Assembly (NCBI RefSeq): GCF_019175385.1
Contig: NC_083341.1
Span: 67,241,800-67,305,799, forward strand
Reading direction: 5' to 3'
DNA length: 64,000 nt
Origin: Lycium barbarum
Taxonomy: Eukaryota; Streptophyta; Magnoliopsida; Solanales; Solanaceae
Part shown: piece after piece, positions 22,063 through 32,504 of the stretch
Numbering within the stretch: the first letter of the stretch is position 1
Layout: every line of letters starts with the position of its first letter
Notes under the pieces: generated by a model
Seen by the model: the letters and a program-made list of their open reading frames with translations, nothing else
Database searches by the model: none
Told to the model about the DNA's origin: nothing
Made by a program: the position numbers and the translations under genes

Positions 22063-24185
22063 TGTTACACCCCTCATCTTCGTAGTAGTGGAACCTATGG
22101 TTTCCAAGCCGGGTATGCCCTTGGAATAGAGCCCCCAGCCCGAGTTTGGAGATAGGAAAGTGTCTTACCCGTACGCAATCGGAACTGAACCAGAAAACCT
22201 GCAAGACACCAGTCATCGTCGACGAGACGATGGGTCGTCGACATGTTCGATGGACCATCGACGTGCGGCGTCGATGGGTTTCCGCAGCCATGCATTTGCA
22301 GGCGGAGGTCGATGGGCAAGTCGACGGACAATCGACACGTCGTCGGTACGTCGAACCAAACCGCTGTAGCCTTTTTGGCTTCCATGTTTATATGTGAGTC
22401 ACGACTTCAATTCACATTTTCCTCCTTCAAAAAATTAGAAAACCCTAATATATTCTCTCCCAATATTTTTCCATCATATTAGTGAGGATTTGATAAGACC
22501 CATACCCCGTAAACTTGAGATCGTGAAGAAGAAACGTTGCTTCTAAGGTTTCTTCAAGTTGTGGAGTTTAAGGAGTTGAATTTGAAGTGATTTGTGGGAT
22601 TCTTGACCCCTAAAGGTATGTAAATGATTTCTACCTTTGTATTTAAGTTGAGTATCAAGGGTTTTAGTGATTCTAAGTAATAAGGGGGGTAGTTGTGAAA
22701 GGGGTAAGTTGATGAAAGACAAAATAGTGACTTAGGGTTGTTTTAAGAGATGATATGGGGATGGATTTGTATATATTTCGATATATAAGTGTTGTTATTG
22801 TTGTTATGGTTAGTATTAAAGTGAATGAGAAGTTGAAGAGTTGTTAAGCTTATGAGGGAAATGTTGTCCATGATTCGTTAAGCTCTCTATGCATCTAAAG
22901 GAGGTTAGCAAGTGAAGTACCTAGTCTAATGAAGGTCTATGTTATCTTAGTTGTAGATTTACAAGTCAAGAAGTAAGAGTTGGTCGATTTGATATACATC
23001 GAGGTATGTTAAGCCTATTCTTTCTTTCTTTTGGCATGATCCTATGATATGATCTAATAAGAAAGTAAGCGAGGCCATATTACTCTACTCTTAGAGGAAT
23101 TAGGATTATTCCAGTTTTTGACATTCATGCACCCCTTTTATGATTATTCCTTCTGTTCATGGGTCCAGTTTTATGTATACAGTTATTCATGCATTACATT
23201 TATTTATATATATATGTATGCTGACCCGTGACCAGAAAGCGTTATATACGCAAGCATTATATGTATATGGGGTATGGAAAGGAGCAGGCGTTATATACGT
23301 ATTTCCACCTGATCTGTTGGTGCACTATGATGACGATATGAGAATCAGGCTGCAAGTATCGCAGCAATGTATATGATGATGGCCGCAGAGAGGCCGATAT
23401 GATATGAGAAAAGAGACAGGCATTATATACGCGCATATATCAGGCGTTATATACACATCTATATACTGATGTATGACCATCATTGATAGGCATGAGCATG
23501 CATATTATGCGCCCACAGAGGCATTGTTAGATATATAAAATTATGCAGATACATGCAGATACTAGTTCATACAAGTACATATAGTCAGTCATTTCAGCTT
23601 ATGAGTTCAGATCTTATCCATGATTTCCCATGTGTGTATATATATGATGTTACTCTTATGCTTTACATGCTCAGTAAATTATCCATACTGACTCCCCGTT
23701 GCTCGGGGGGCTGCGTTCATACCCGCATGTATAGGGAAACAGACAGGTGGCCCAGCTCAGTAGGACCTCTAGATCTAGCAGTGGTTAGTACGCTCCATTC
23801 AATCCAGAGATGCAGTCAGTTTTGGTATGCCCTTTTTAGATGTGTATGCATATGGGTATGACGAGGCCCTGCCCCGTCCCTTCTACAATTTTTATCCCGG
23901 TAGAGGTCTGTAGATAGTTGTATATCGTAGTCAGATGATGTAGCCTTGTCGGCTTCTATTCTTTTGTGTACAGTATATGTAGCAGCCTAGCTGGCTTGCA
24001 CAGTTTTTTCGCATGTTGTGTATATAAATATGCAAATCGTACAGAGTTCTGATGTTTCCCTCTTTATGAGATTAGTTTAGCCATTTATGGTTCTTTCATG
24101 TTCAGTATGATTCAGATATGAGTATAGGGATGGTTGGTTGTTAGAGGTCAGACTCCCATCACGGCTCATCGATTGGGTCATGACA
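22063..24185 (+). repeat. Element B 5' LTR (2123 bp)
   Basis: TGTTACACCCC ... GGGTCATGACA. It has a GTCGAC-rich cluster (22205-22350), donor-like AAAGGTATGTA (GT at 22616), repeats of cgttatatacg (23240-23460), the triple hairpin (23672-23728) and the GACGAGGCC/CCCCGTC hairpin near 23858. Open frames over the GTCGAC cluster on both strands are shadows of this biased sequence. Confidence 0.9.
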
Positions 24186-24387
24186 GAAGTGGTATCAGAG
24201 CAGTTCCGTCCTAATGTTGTCTACAGACCGTGTCTAGTAGAGTCTTGTTTATGGGCGTGTTGTGCACCACCCTTATAAACAGGAGGCTACAGGAAATTTA
24301 GGATGATGTCATTCTTTCTCTCCAATATTGTACGATAGAGCCATGTGTTTGGCATTCATTTTCTGATAAATTGTTATGATTTCAACG
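24186..24387 (+). promoter_or_regulatory. Element B leader: PBS, hairpin, damaged acceptor-like site
   Basis: PBS TGGTATCAGAGC at 24190-24201, complementary to the initiator tRNA-Met 3' end. The hairpin cttgtttat ... ataaacagg is at about 24244-24283. Just before the gag ATG the sequence reads atttcaacg where C has atttcagcg, so the AG of the putative acceptor is lost in this copy. Confidence 0.85.
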
Positions 24388-25394
24388 ATGCCTCCCAAGA
24401 AAGCTACAGCTGCCCAAAAGGGCAACAAAGCCACAGGTGAGGCCACTAGCTGCACTCGACAGGCCACGAGAGCCCAGGATGAGATTCAGAGTGAGGGGTC
24501 GTCTGAGACATCGTATACACCGGCTCCAGCTCCTGCCCCAGTTCCTCAACCGGATGCACCGAGCTAGGATATGCGGGATGCCGTACGGTTGTTGACCAGA
24601 TTAGTAGCCGCCCAGGCTCAGCGACAGGTAGTTGGTGTTGACCAGGCAGATGGGACTGGTAGTTCGAGGGTTAATACCTTCCTGGGGTTAGGTCCTCTAG
24701 AGTTTTCTGTGGTAAAGCAGAATATGGACCCCCAGGATTTCATTGATGGTATGCAGAGGACTTTGAGGGTTATGCATGTGGATCAGGTCGTGTCCGTAGA
24801 GTTGGCTTCGTATAGGCTGCGTGATAATGCAGTACAGTGGTATCAGACTTGGGATTTATCTAGGGGAGAGAATGCCCCTCCAGCTGTATGGCGAGAGTTC
24901 TCAGATGCCTTCGCCATTATTTTCCTCCTGAGGTCAGGCGAGCCCGAGCAAATAGATTCTTACATATTGAGAAGGGCAGTATGAGTGTCCAGGAGTATTG
25001 CGTGAATTTTGATTCTATGGCCAGGTATGCTCCAGCCATGGTGGCTGAGATAGAGAATGGAGTTCATCGTTTCGTGGTTGGTCTAGGGCCACATTTGATT
25101 GATGCTTGTATATATCCCGTATACAAGCATGGATATATCCTTTATACAGGCATATGCGCAGAATTTAGAGAATCGCAAGCGCCAAAGGTGGACAGATCGT
25201 GATCGTGACTGGGGCTATGGTAAGAGGTCCAGATCTTTTGATAGTGGGGGTGAGTTTAGAGAAGGACAGAGACAGCAGCATCCCCTATATCCTTTCCATT
25301 CAGCAGGGAGTGCATCTCCATGATTTCCAGGTCCGAGATTTGACCAGTCTCCTTATTCCGGAGCAGGCCAGATTTCTAGAGCACCAGGCTCTCA
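24388..25394 (+). pseudogene. gag: Element B gag, broken
   Basis: MPPKKATAAQKGNKAT at the start, a Pro/Ala linker (PAPAPAPVPQP), a stop after DAPS (about 24565), then RDAVRLLTRLVAAQAQRQ. The Gag core is clear: SYRLRDNAVQWYQTW, LSRGENAPPAVWREF, then a frameshift near 24930 into FPPEVRRARANRFLH, YAPAMVAE and FVVGLGPHL. It ends in a basic tail YAQNLENRKRQR. At least two frameshifts and a stop make it non-functional. Confidence 0.85.
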
Positions 25395-26369
25395 GTGCAG
25401 ATGAGAAACCCTTTTCCGCTATGTGCCCAGTGTGGCAAGTTACATGCCGTTCAGTGTCGACTGGGATTAGATGGTTGTTATGCTTGTGTCCAACTAGGTC
25501 ATAGGGTCAGGGAGTGCCCGATGAGGATTGGTACAGGTATGGTTCAACCTACTTGGCATATGGCTGGCTCTTCTTCTGTACTGCGCCCTTCAAGACAAGT
25601 TTTTCAGTCGCCGGAAGGGCGAGGTAGAGGGAGGAGTGGAGCGTCTAGCTCGAGCGATCCTCAGCACCGCGTGTATGCATTGGCTGGTAGACAGGACCGC
25701 GAGACATCTCCTGATGTTATTACAGGTATATTATCGGTTTCCTCCCATGATGTTTATGCATTGATTGATCCAGGTTCCACTTTATCATATGCTACACCAT
25801 TTGTTACTGGCAAGTTTGGGGTAGAGCCTGAGTTGATCAAACCTTTCAAGGTGTCCACGCCAGTCGATGATCCGGTTATAGCTAGGCGAGTATACCGGGA
25901 CTGTGTTGTTATGGTTTTTGACCACCACACCGTAGCAGATTTGATTGAGTTAGATATGATTGATTTTGATGTTATTATGGGTATGGACTGGTTAGCTTTT
26001 TGTTATGCTAATGTTGATTGTAGAGCAAAGATTCTTCGATTTCAGTTTCCAGGCGAGCCAGTCCTAGAGTGGAAGGGAAATGCTGCTTCGCCTAGAGGTA
26101 GGTTTATTTCCAACTTTAAGGCAGAGAAGATGATCAGAAAAGGGTATATTTTTCATCTAGTTCGAGTTCAAGATGTGCAAGCAGAGTCACCGACTATTCA
26201 ATCTGTTCTTGTGGTTAATGAGTTCGCAGAAGTGTTTCCAGATGAGCTTCCAGGCATTCCCCCAGAGAGGGAGATTGATTTTGCTATTGATCTATTGCCA
26301 GACACTCAGCCAATATCTATTCCTCCTTATAGGATGGCACCTGCGGAGTTGAAGGAATTGAAAGAGTAG
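25395..26369 (+). pseudogene. pol: Element B nucleocapsid zinc knuckle, protease and RT start
   Basis: A long open frame of 324 residues. [12 protein letters not shown] is followed by [14 protein letters not shown], a complete CX2CX4HX4C knuckle. [11 protein letters not shown] linker leads to the protease motif [13 protein letters not shown] and [16 protein letters not shown]. The linker [20 protein letters not shown] opens the RT ([13 protein letters not shown]) before the stop at 26367. This is the longest surviving coding block of B. Confidence 0.87.
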
Positions 26370-27393
26370 TTGAAAGATTTGCTTGAGAAAGGCTTTATCA
26401 GGCCTAGTACATCACCGTGGGGAGCGCTGGTGTTATTGTCAGAAAGAAGGATGGTTCCTTAAGAATGTGTATTGATTATAGGAAATTGAATAAAGTGACT
26501 GTAAAGAATAAGTATCCGCTCCCGAGGATTGATGATTTATTTGATTAGTTGCAAGGCGCCAAGTATTTCTCGAAGATAGACTTGAGGTCAGGATACCACC
26601 AGGTTAAGGTGAAGGAAGAAGACATTCCAAAGACAGCATTCCGGACTAGATATGGCCACTATCAGTTCCGTGTTATGTCGTTCGGGCTAACTAATACCCC
26701 AGCCGTATTCATGGATTTGATGAATTGTGTATTCAGACCCTTTCTAGATTTGTTCGTGATTGTGTTTATAATGATATTCTAGTTTATTCGCCGTCAGAGG
26801 CCGATCATGCAGAACATCCCCGAATAGTGCTTGAAATTCTCTAGGGTAAAGAGTGGTATGCCAAGTTTTCTAAGTGGGAGTTCTGGTTGAACTCCGTGAC
26901 TTTTCTGGGTCACATTATTTCGGAGGAAGGGATCAGAGTGAATGCCCAAAAGATTGAGGCTGTGAAGAATTGGCCAAGGCCCACGGCACCAATGGAGATA
27001 TGTAGTTTCTTGGGCTTGGCAGGTTATTATAGAAGGTTTGTAGAAGGATTTTCCTCTATTTCAGCCCCATTGACCAAATTAACTCAGAAATCAGCTAAGT
27101 TCCAATGGACAGATGCTTGTGAGCAGAGTTTTCAAACGTTAAAGGATAAGCTAACTACAGCATCAGTTTTGACTCTTCCAGAGGGAGCAGATGGCTATGT
27201 AGTGTATTGTGATGCTTCAGGTGTTAGATTGGGCTGTGTATTGATGTAGCATGATAAGTTTGTCGCTTATGCTTCGAGATAGTTGAAGAAGCACGAGACG
27301 AATTATCCAACCAATGATCTTGAGTTAGCGGCAGTGATTCATGCCTTGAAGATATGGAGGCACTACTTATACGGTGTCTATGTTGACATCTAT
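26370..27393 (+). pseudogene. pol: Element B reverse transcriptase and RNase H 5' part
   Basis: [14 protein letters not shown] is followed by a frameshift near 26440, then [20 protein letters not shown], a stop at 26547, and [20 protein letters not shown]. The catalytic region, normally F-I-D-D, is damaged near 26765-26780 by a base loss and a G-to-A change, so both frame and one Asp are gone. RNase H is recognisable ([14 protein letters not shown], then stops) up to YGVYVDIY, where element H is inserted. One base set later the frame resumes at 36017 with TDHKSL. Confidence 0.87.
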
Positions 27394-30300
27394 TGTCACA
27401 CCCCGACCTCGTTGGGGTGTGATGGGCACCCGACCCTTACTTAGGGCCGAGCGAACCCTTAGACTCTCGCTGCACATAAAATCACGTCAACTCTTTTTTT
27501 TTCTTTAAAACAAATAATAAAGTACATAGCAAAACGTTTCTTTCAGAAATATTCATTCTCGCGGCTTTCAAGCCGAACAAACTTGTGATCATACAAAATT
27601 CATTACGTACACAGACCGACAACCAATACCCACGACACTGTCTGCAAAGTCTCTAATAAGATCCCAAAAGCATAACATACAGAATCTGACTCGGCAGCAC
27701 TCCGGGAACAAATGGAGCTTACCATCTGCACTGGAACATCTTCCATCTGTCCTCAACTCAACTGGGAGTACCTGCGCGGCATGAAACGCAACCCCCGAAG
27801 AACAGGGGGTCAGTACGGAAATGTACCGAGTATGTAAAGCGGAAATATAACAATATAAGCAAAACCGAGCCAGAAGTATAGAAATAGAACAGGTAGTATC
27901 GGATCCAAGTCCGAAACGGAAATACAGAGTGTGTGGCCAGGACCACGATATATATCATAAGCACGGGGTGTAGCCGTCTGAATCGTGATATGAAACAGAG
28001 GTACAAAGCCTAACTGGCAGGATCATCGTGCGGATCGGGGCACAGAGTGCTACTGACATACCCGCAACCGAAGCTAGGGGTGTAGAACTATAGCCGACTG
28101 AAGCATAGTCCGGCTCAATCACGCAGAAGCAACACCAACAGAATCATTCTCCGAATCCGCTGTCCAGAAATGTAACAGGCAGAACCATGCATGCAGAATC
28201 ATAAACTTACACAAGCACAGGTAGTATATATTTACCTCAGGTTTCGGCCCTTTAGTGAGGGGCGCAATGGACAGTGCACTGGGGTGTGCACGAAAAACCA
28301 GGTCGCCACAGGGTCGCCTCTAGTGCACAAGTCATACCCAAGAGGTTCCAGCAGGCAAATACGGCAGTTAGAATGTCAAAATGCTTTACTTTCTTTTGAA
28401 AAACATTTTTGTTTCACACATATAAAGGAATCAACGCACAATTTCCGCGGCCATAAGTCCAGCGGTCGCTACCACGCATACCGCGGCCAAGTACCCAGCG
28501 GTCACTATCATACGTACCGCGGCCAAGGGTCCAGCGGTTATAATCACACATACCGCGACCAAAAGTCCAGCGGTTACAATCACACATACCGCGGTCGAGG
28601 GTCCAGCGGTCATAATCACACATTTGACATACCGCGGTCAAGGGTCCAGCGGTCTATGTCAGGCACAATCACAAGTGCGGCAGACGCGGTCAAGGGTCCA
28701 GCAGTCAATGCCACACGTCCGGCATGACGCGGTCAAGGGTCCAGCTGTCAATGTCGGACACGCCGCGGTCGAGGGTCCAGCGGCCAATATTACATATGCG
28801 CATATTCACATAACCGGCCCGGGACTCGGTAAAACAGAAAAAAACCATACAGAATGCCAAATTATCACTTTCCCAACATAATCACACACGCCAGGATCAT
28901 ACATCACACAAGATTCAGGTATACCAAAATCGTATATTAGTAAGTACGGGAGGTAAGTAGTTTATCCAAAATATCAGGGTAATATTTTCAAAACGTTTTA
29001 GATGTCAAAAAAATATTTTATAAAGCTCATAAAGGTGGTCATAGCACCTATCGTATAGTAAACAACATAATAACCAGGAGCTACCTGCGAGCTCCGGACA
29101 CGAGTACATTGGTTAAAGCCATACAGAATTTATATCAGGGTTTCTGTCCCCGTAATTGTTTCCATGAACATTAAATTAATTCAGGTTCGTTAAAATAACT
29201 CCCGTTTAGTAGTCGAAACAATAGCCATAAGTTTCCTCGACTTATCGTATGGGAATAAGACAGACAGAACAATAAGATAGGCATCGGGGAATAGCGGGCC
29301 CACCTCGGGCCAAGTCGAGGCGGCGGACAAGAATCACGCCCATTAGACTCTACGGAGTCATTCAGGAAGGTTTCATAGTGATCGGGTTACATTTGTACAA
29401 GTTATGGAGGTTTAACCACTTTTCTAGCAAAATGCGCCTTTTGAAATTCAATTGAATTGAATGAATAATATCAAAAATCAATCTCGAGTTTCTATTGGCA
29501 GAATCGCCCCCGAGGCTCCGATCTTGACCTAGTACATCTAGGACATGCCAAAGAACAAAGGGGAAGACTTTACATACCTCGATTGCGCCTTACGCTCGCT
29601 TTGCTTCAATTCCAATTTCGTCCAGAATCTACAAATGGTCATGTTTACCAATTGTCAATTTCAAGCTTTTCGAGAATCTAAGCTTAATCACATAATTGCC
29701 TACCAAAATTTCGGCAGCATTTCCCCTATATATATGACATCCCCGAGACTTAGCTCGGCTTAATATATCAACACAGCAACCCAACAACAACATCACTAAC
29801 AACAACAAGCATTACAAAACACATAGTATGGCATAACTAGCCTTGTTTTCCACATGGTCCAACAACTTCCACTTCAACTTCACAAACCCAAACTAGTATC
29901 AACATTTCCATATTCATCATTAATCAAGACCATTACAATGTGATTTGGAAGTATTTCATATCATTTCTATACAATATTCACATGATATACAAAATATACA
30001 AATTTTCCACCAAACCATAATCCATCCAAAACTTCAAATCTTCAACATACATATTCATAACATATTTCCACCTTCCAATTTCATCAACCATAATCATAAT
30101 TCACATCTTAACAACTTCATTTCCATAATATCATAAAATCATATTAAAATGACATAATCTTCTACAATCAATTTCAATGCCAACGGACGAATTTATATCG
30201 CTATTTGCCCGTTCTATTCCGTTGAAACTTTAAATAAACTTGTTGGCAATGAAAAAGAGCCTTAATCATACCTTAAGTGCACAGCTACCACGTCCACCCT

Positions 30301-30918
30301 CTTATTTTTAGTTGATTTTTAGCTCAAATCGAAGGCAACGCGACGTAGAACACTTTTCTCTTCATGGGCTTCGGGATTCGGGGCTCAGATTTTGATCAAA
30401 CTTTATTTATCTCTCTAAGTCTTTCCTCCCTCTCTCTCTAAAGAATTTTCTGGATCTTTTCTGATCTGAAAATGTGGAGGAGGAGGCTGAAACCTCCCTT
30501 AAATAACAAGGAAATGGGCCTGACCCGGATTGGAATCGGGTTGGGCCCATTTCACTGCCCAGCTTGACCTTTGCGCCTTAAAATGTTCATATCTCCTTAT
30601 CCCGATGTCACCTATAGGCCCACGACCTACCGGCTGAAATCTATTTCAATTATCTACAACTTTTACTTCGGGGCGTGTTCCCAAATTCCAGACTTATAAT
30701 GCCGTTTTTTCCCCTCCAAGTCAGGTCATCCGAAAACGTTTTCTTAAAAAAATTCGTTTGAAGGGCTTCCACTTTGATTTGGTCCCAAGGCCCTTCACAA
30801 GTTGTGTTTTACTTTACACATGCGATTCATATAACTTGTCACGTGTCCCAAAAAAAATATTGACGTGTGGGCCCCACCTCAGTTAATAATATGACGTTAA
30901 AAAATACGGGATATAACA
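27394..30918 (-). repeat. Element H 3' LTR (left copy, 3525 bp)
   Basis: Plus-strand edges are tgtcacacccc and gggatataaca. Features: terminal hairpin CACACCCC/GGGGTGTG (27397-27421), triple hairpin (27772-27828), tandem array (28445-28795), donor-like AAGGTATGATT near 30270 (minus) and an A/T-rich TATA-like site near 30495. Open frames of 178, 85 and 72 residues recur in the other LTR simply because the LTR is duplicated; none resembles a known protein. Confidence 0.92.
28445..28795. repeat. 36-bp tandem array in element H left LTR
   Basis: About nine units of consensus ccgcggycaagggtccagcgg plus a variable 15-base part (often tataatcacacata). Unit length is 36 bp in the first five and longer later. 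Each unit has CCGC/GCGG ends that could pair. The same array is at 33556-33905. Confidence 0.85.
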
Positions 30919-30962
30919 TCCTCCCCCCCTTTAGAACATTCGTCCTCGAATGTTAAACTGAC
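30919..30962 (-). other. Element H polypurine tract with palindrome
   Basis: On the minus strand the tract AAAGGGGGGGAGGA abuts the LTR at 30918. AACATTCGAGGACGAATGTT lies immediately upstream of it (plus-strand about 30936-30955). Confidence 0.85.
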
Positions 30963-32288
30963 CTTATGGGGTCTCCTGATACATCCGGGGAGGTACCCGT
31001 CTTTCCTTCGAAGATTTCCAAAAGTTGCAATCGCTATCTCTTCTTCCTCCGCTTACCTACTTTTCTCCTTTTCATTAATATTGTCGCATCAGAAACTTCC
31101 ACTCTTATTGTAACGAGTTCAGTACTCGTTTACTTCATGACATCTCTACATCCCACCTTTTACTTGTCTCCCGAATTTTGTTTAGCTAACATTCTTCAGA
31201 TATCGTAACACTGGCCGCTGGGGCCCACTACAGATTGGTACAGTCATGAACGAGACATCGTATGCATATCTATGCATTTACTGCCATTTTACTCACAAAA
31301 TATTTCCAAATGCTTTTTCAAACTTACTCTGATCCAAGGGCTGTATTGCGTTTCCTTTCTCTTTCACCAGCCGAGTCTGCCTTGGCCTACCCGACCTATT
31401 TAGGGTTTTCAATCGCTCAGTGCCTTCTACTTTCCTTAGGGGTTACCCCAGATTTCCTATCTGTCTTTCACTTCTACATTCATGAAAAGTTTGGTATACT
31501 TCCCAGGGGGTCACCCATCCCAAAATTGCTCTGGCCCTAGCACGCTTAACTTCGTAACCTTCACACATTTTGACACGTTAATGCTGATATAATTGCGTCG
31601 ACGGTCCCGCACGACCTTTGTCACATAATTTAAGGCAACTCGGGGTCTTAGCAACTTTCAAAACGTTCTCGTAGCGGGTCTCACCCCGATCTAGAGAAGA
31701 TTCTTTTACTTTTCTGGTTACCGGGCCGCCCCCGTAAATCCTCAATGTTTACCTCTATGCATACATATATAATTCTGAGGCGTGAGCGAACTGCTCAATT
31801 CTCGACGGCCCGTCATACACTTTGCATTCTTCCAATTAGAGGAAACTTTATCGTTAGGCATTTTTTTGCCCTATCGATATCGACCTTCAAGACTTGTTAA
31901 GAATTTATATCTCATTTTCCTCCTCGTATTTTTAGAAAAATTTGGGCAGAGGTTCCTCTGTATTTCTCACTATCGCAAAACCTGTACACAGGAAATCCCA
32001 ACCACGCCTCACAGGGCCAACACATATACGTATATATACATCACATCATATCGCATCATAGCCACACAGGGCTAACAATTTCAAATGAAAGTATAAAGAG
32101 GTCGAGACTTACCTTGCGTGCCCAACTCAAACGGCACCGGTGACACATTCCTGTTTACTCTCCTCTTCAATTTTTACCCTTACGTATCAATCATACTTCA
32201 AACACCTTGTCTGACATACGTCTTTCACACCATTGCTTACCGGTATACTGTGTAGCCTCTAATATCATCAGTTGTTGCCTTACGTCGA
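30963..32288 (-). other. Element H internal spacer, non-coding
   Basis: No gag-pol similarity in any frame. The right half is homologous to the F spacer at 57780-58790, for example the gaaacttt and gggcagaggttcctctgt stretches near 31850-31990 match 58080-58170 in reverse complement. It includes the 5S-like segment 31498-31592. Small open frames are not conserved between H and F. Confidence 0.75.
31498..31592 (-). other. 5S rRNA-like segment in element H
   Basis: On the minus strand: ATATCAGCATTAACGTG, a 40-nt spacing to GTTAAGCGTGC (box A equivalent), then GGATGGGTGACC and CCTGGGAAGT (box C equivalent). These match plant 5S rRNA from about nucleotide 12 to 105 without visible gaps. It has no intact 5S 5' end or T-run terminator, so it is not a 5S gene. 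A Pol III promoter role is inference. Confidence 0.7.
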
Positions 32289-32504
32289 TACTGTTCTCCA
32301 GCTGAAATTAAGGGTTAGTAAAAAGGAAATTCCTTTCCTACAGCTGGCTCTATCGCACGGTCCAGGATTCAAAGAAGATCAACAATCCCTAGATGCCCCG
32401 TAGTCTCTTGTTTATAAATGTGGCGCGCAACACACCATAAACAGGACTCTACCGGACACGACTTTGCAGACAACCCCTAGGACAGACCTGCTCTGATACC
32501 ACTC
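32289..32504 (-). promoter_or_regulatory. Element H leader: PBS, hairpin, branch point and acceptor-like site
   Basis: PBS complement gctctgatacca at 32490-32501. Hairpin cttgtttataaat ... ccataaacagg at about 32406-32443. On the minus strand TTTTTACTAACCC-TTAATTTCAG ends at 32302, which gives a textbook TACTAAC branch site and an AG acceptor, although no gag follows. Confidence 0.8.

Noticed and set aside
22095..22397. Overlapping open frames around the B LTR GTCGAC cluster
   Set aside because: Frames on both strands arise from few stop codons in a CpG-rich palindromic tract; the 3' LTR copy does not keep them.
28445..28795. CRISPR-like look of the regularly spaced repeats
   Set aside because: Units are degenerate, spacers are similar to each other, the context is a plant LTR, and no cas genes exist. 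It is an ordinary tandem array.
28191..28881. Open frames of 178 and 85 residues, repeated at 33302-33992
   Set aside because: They are conserved only because both copies lie in the two LTRs of element H. They run through the 36-bp tandem array and resemble no known protein.
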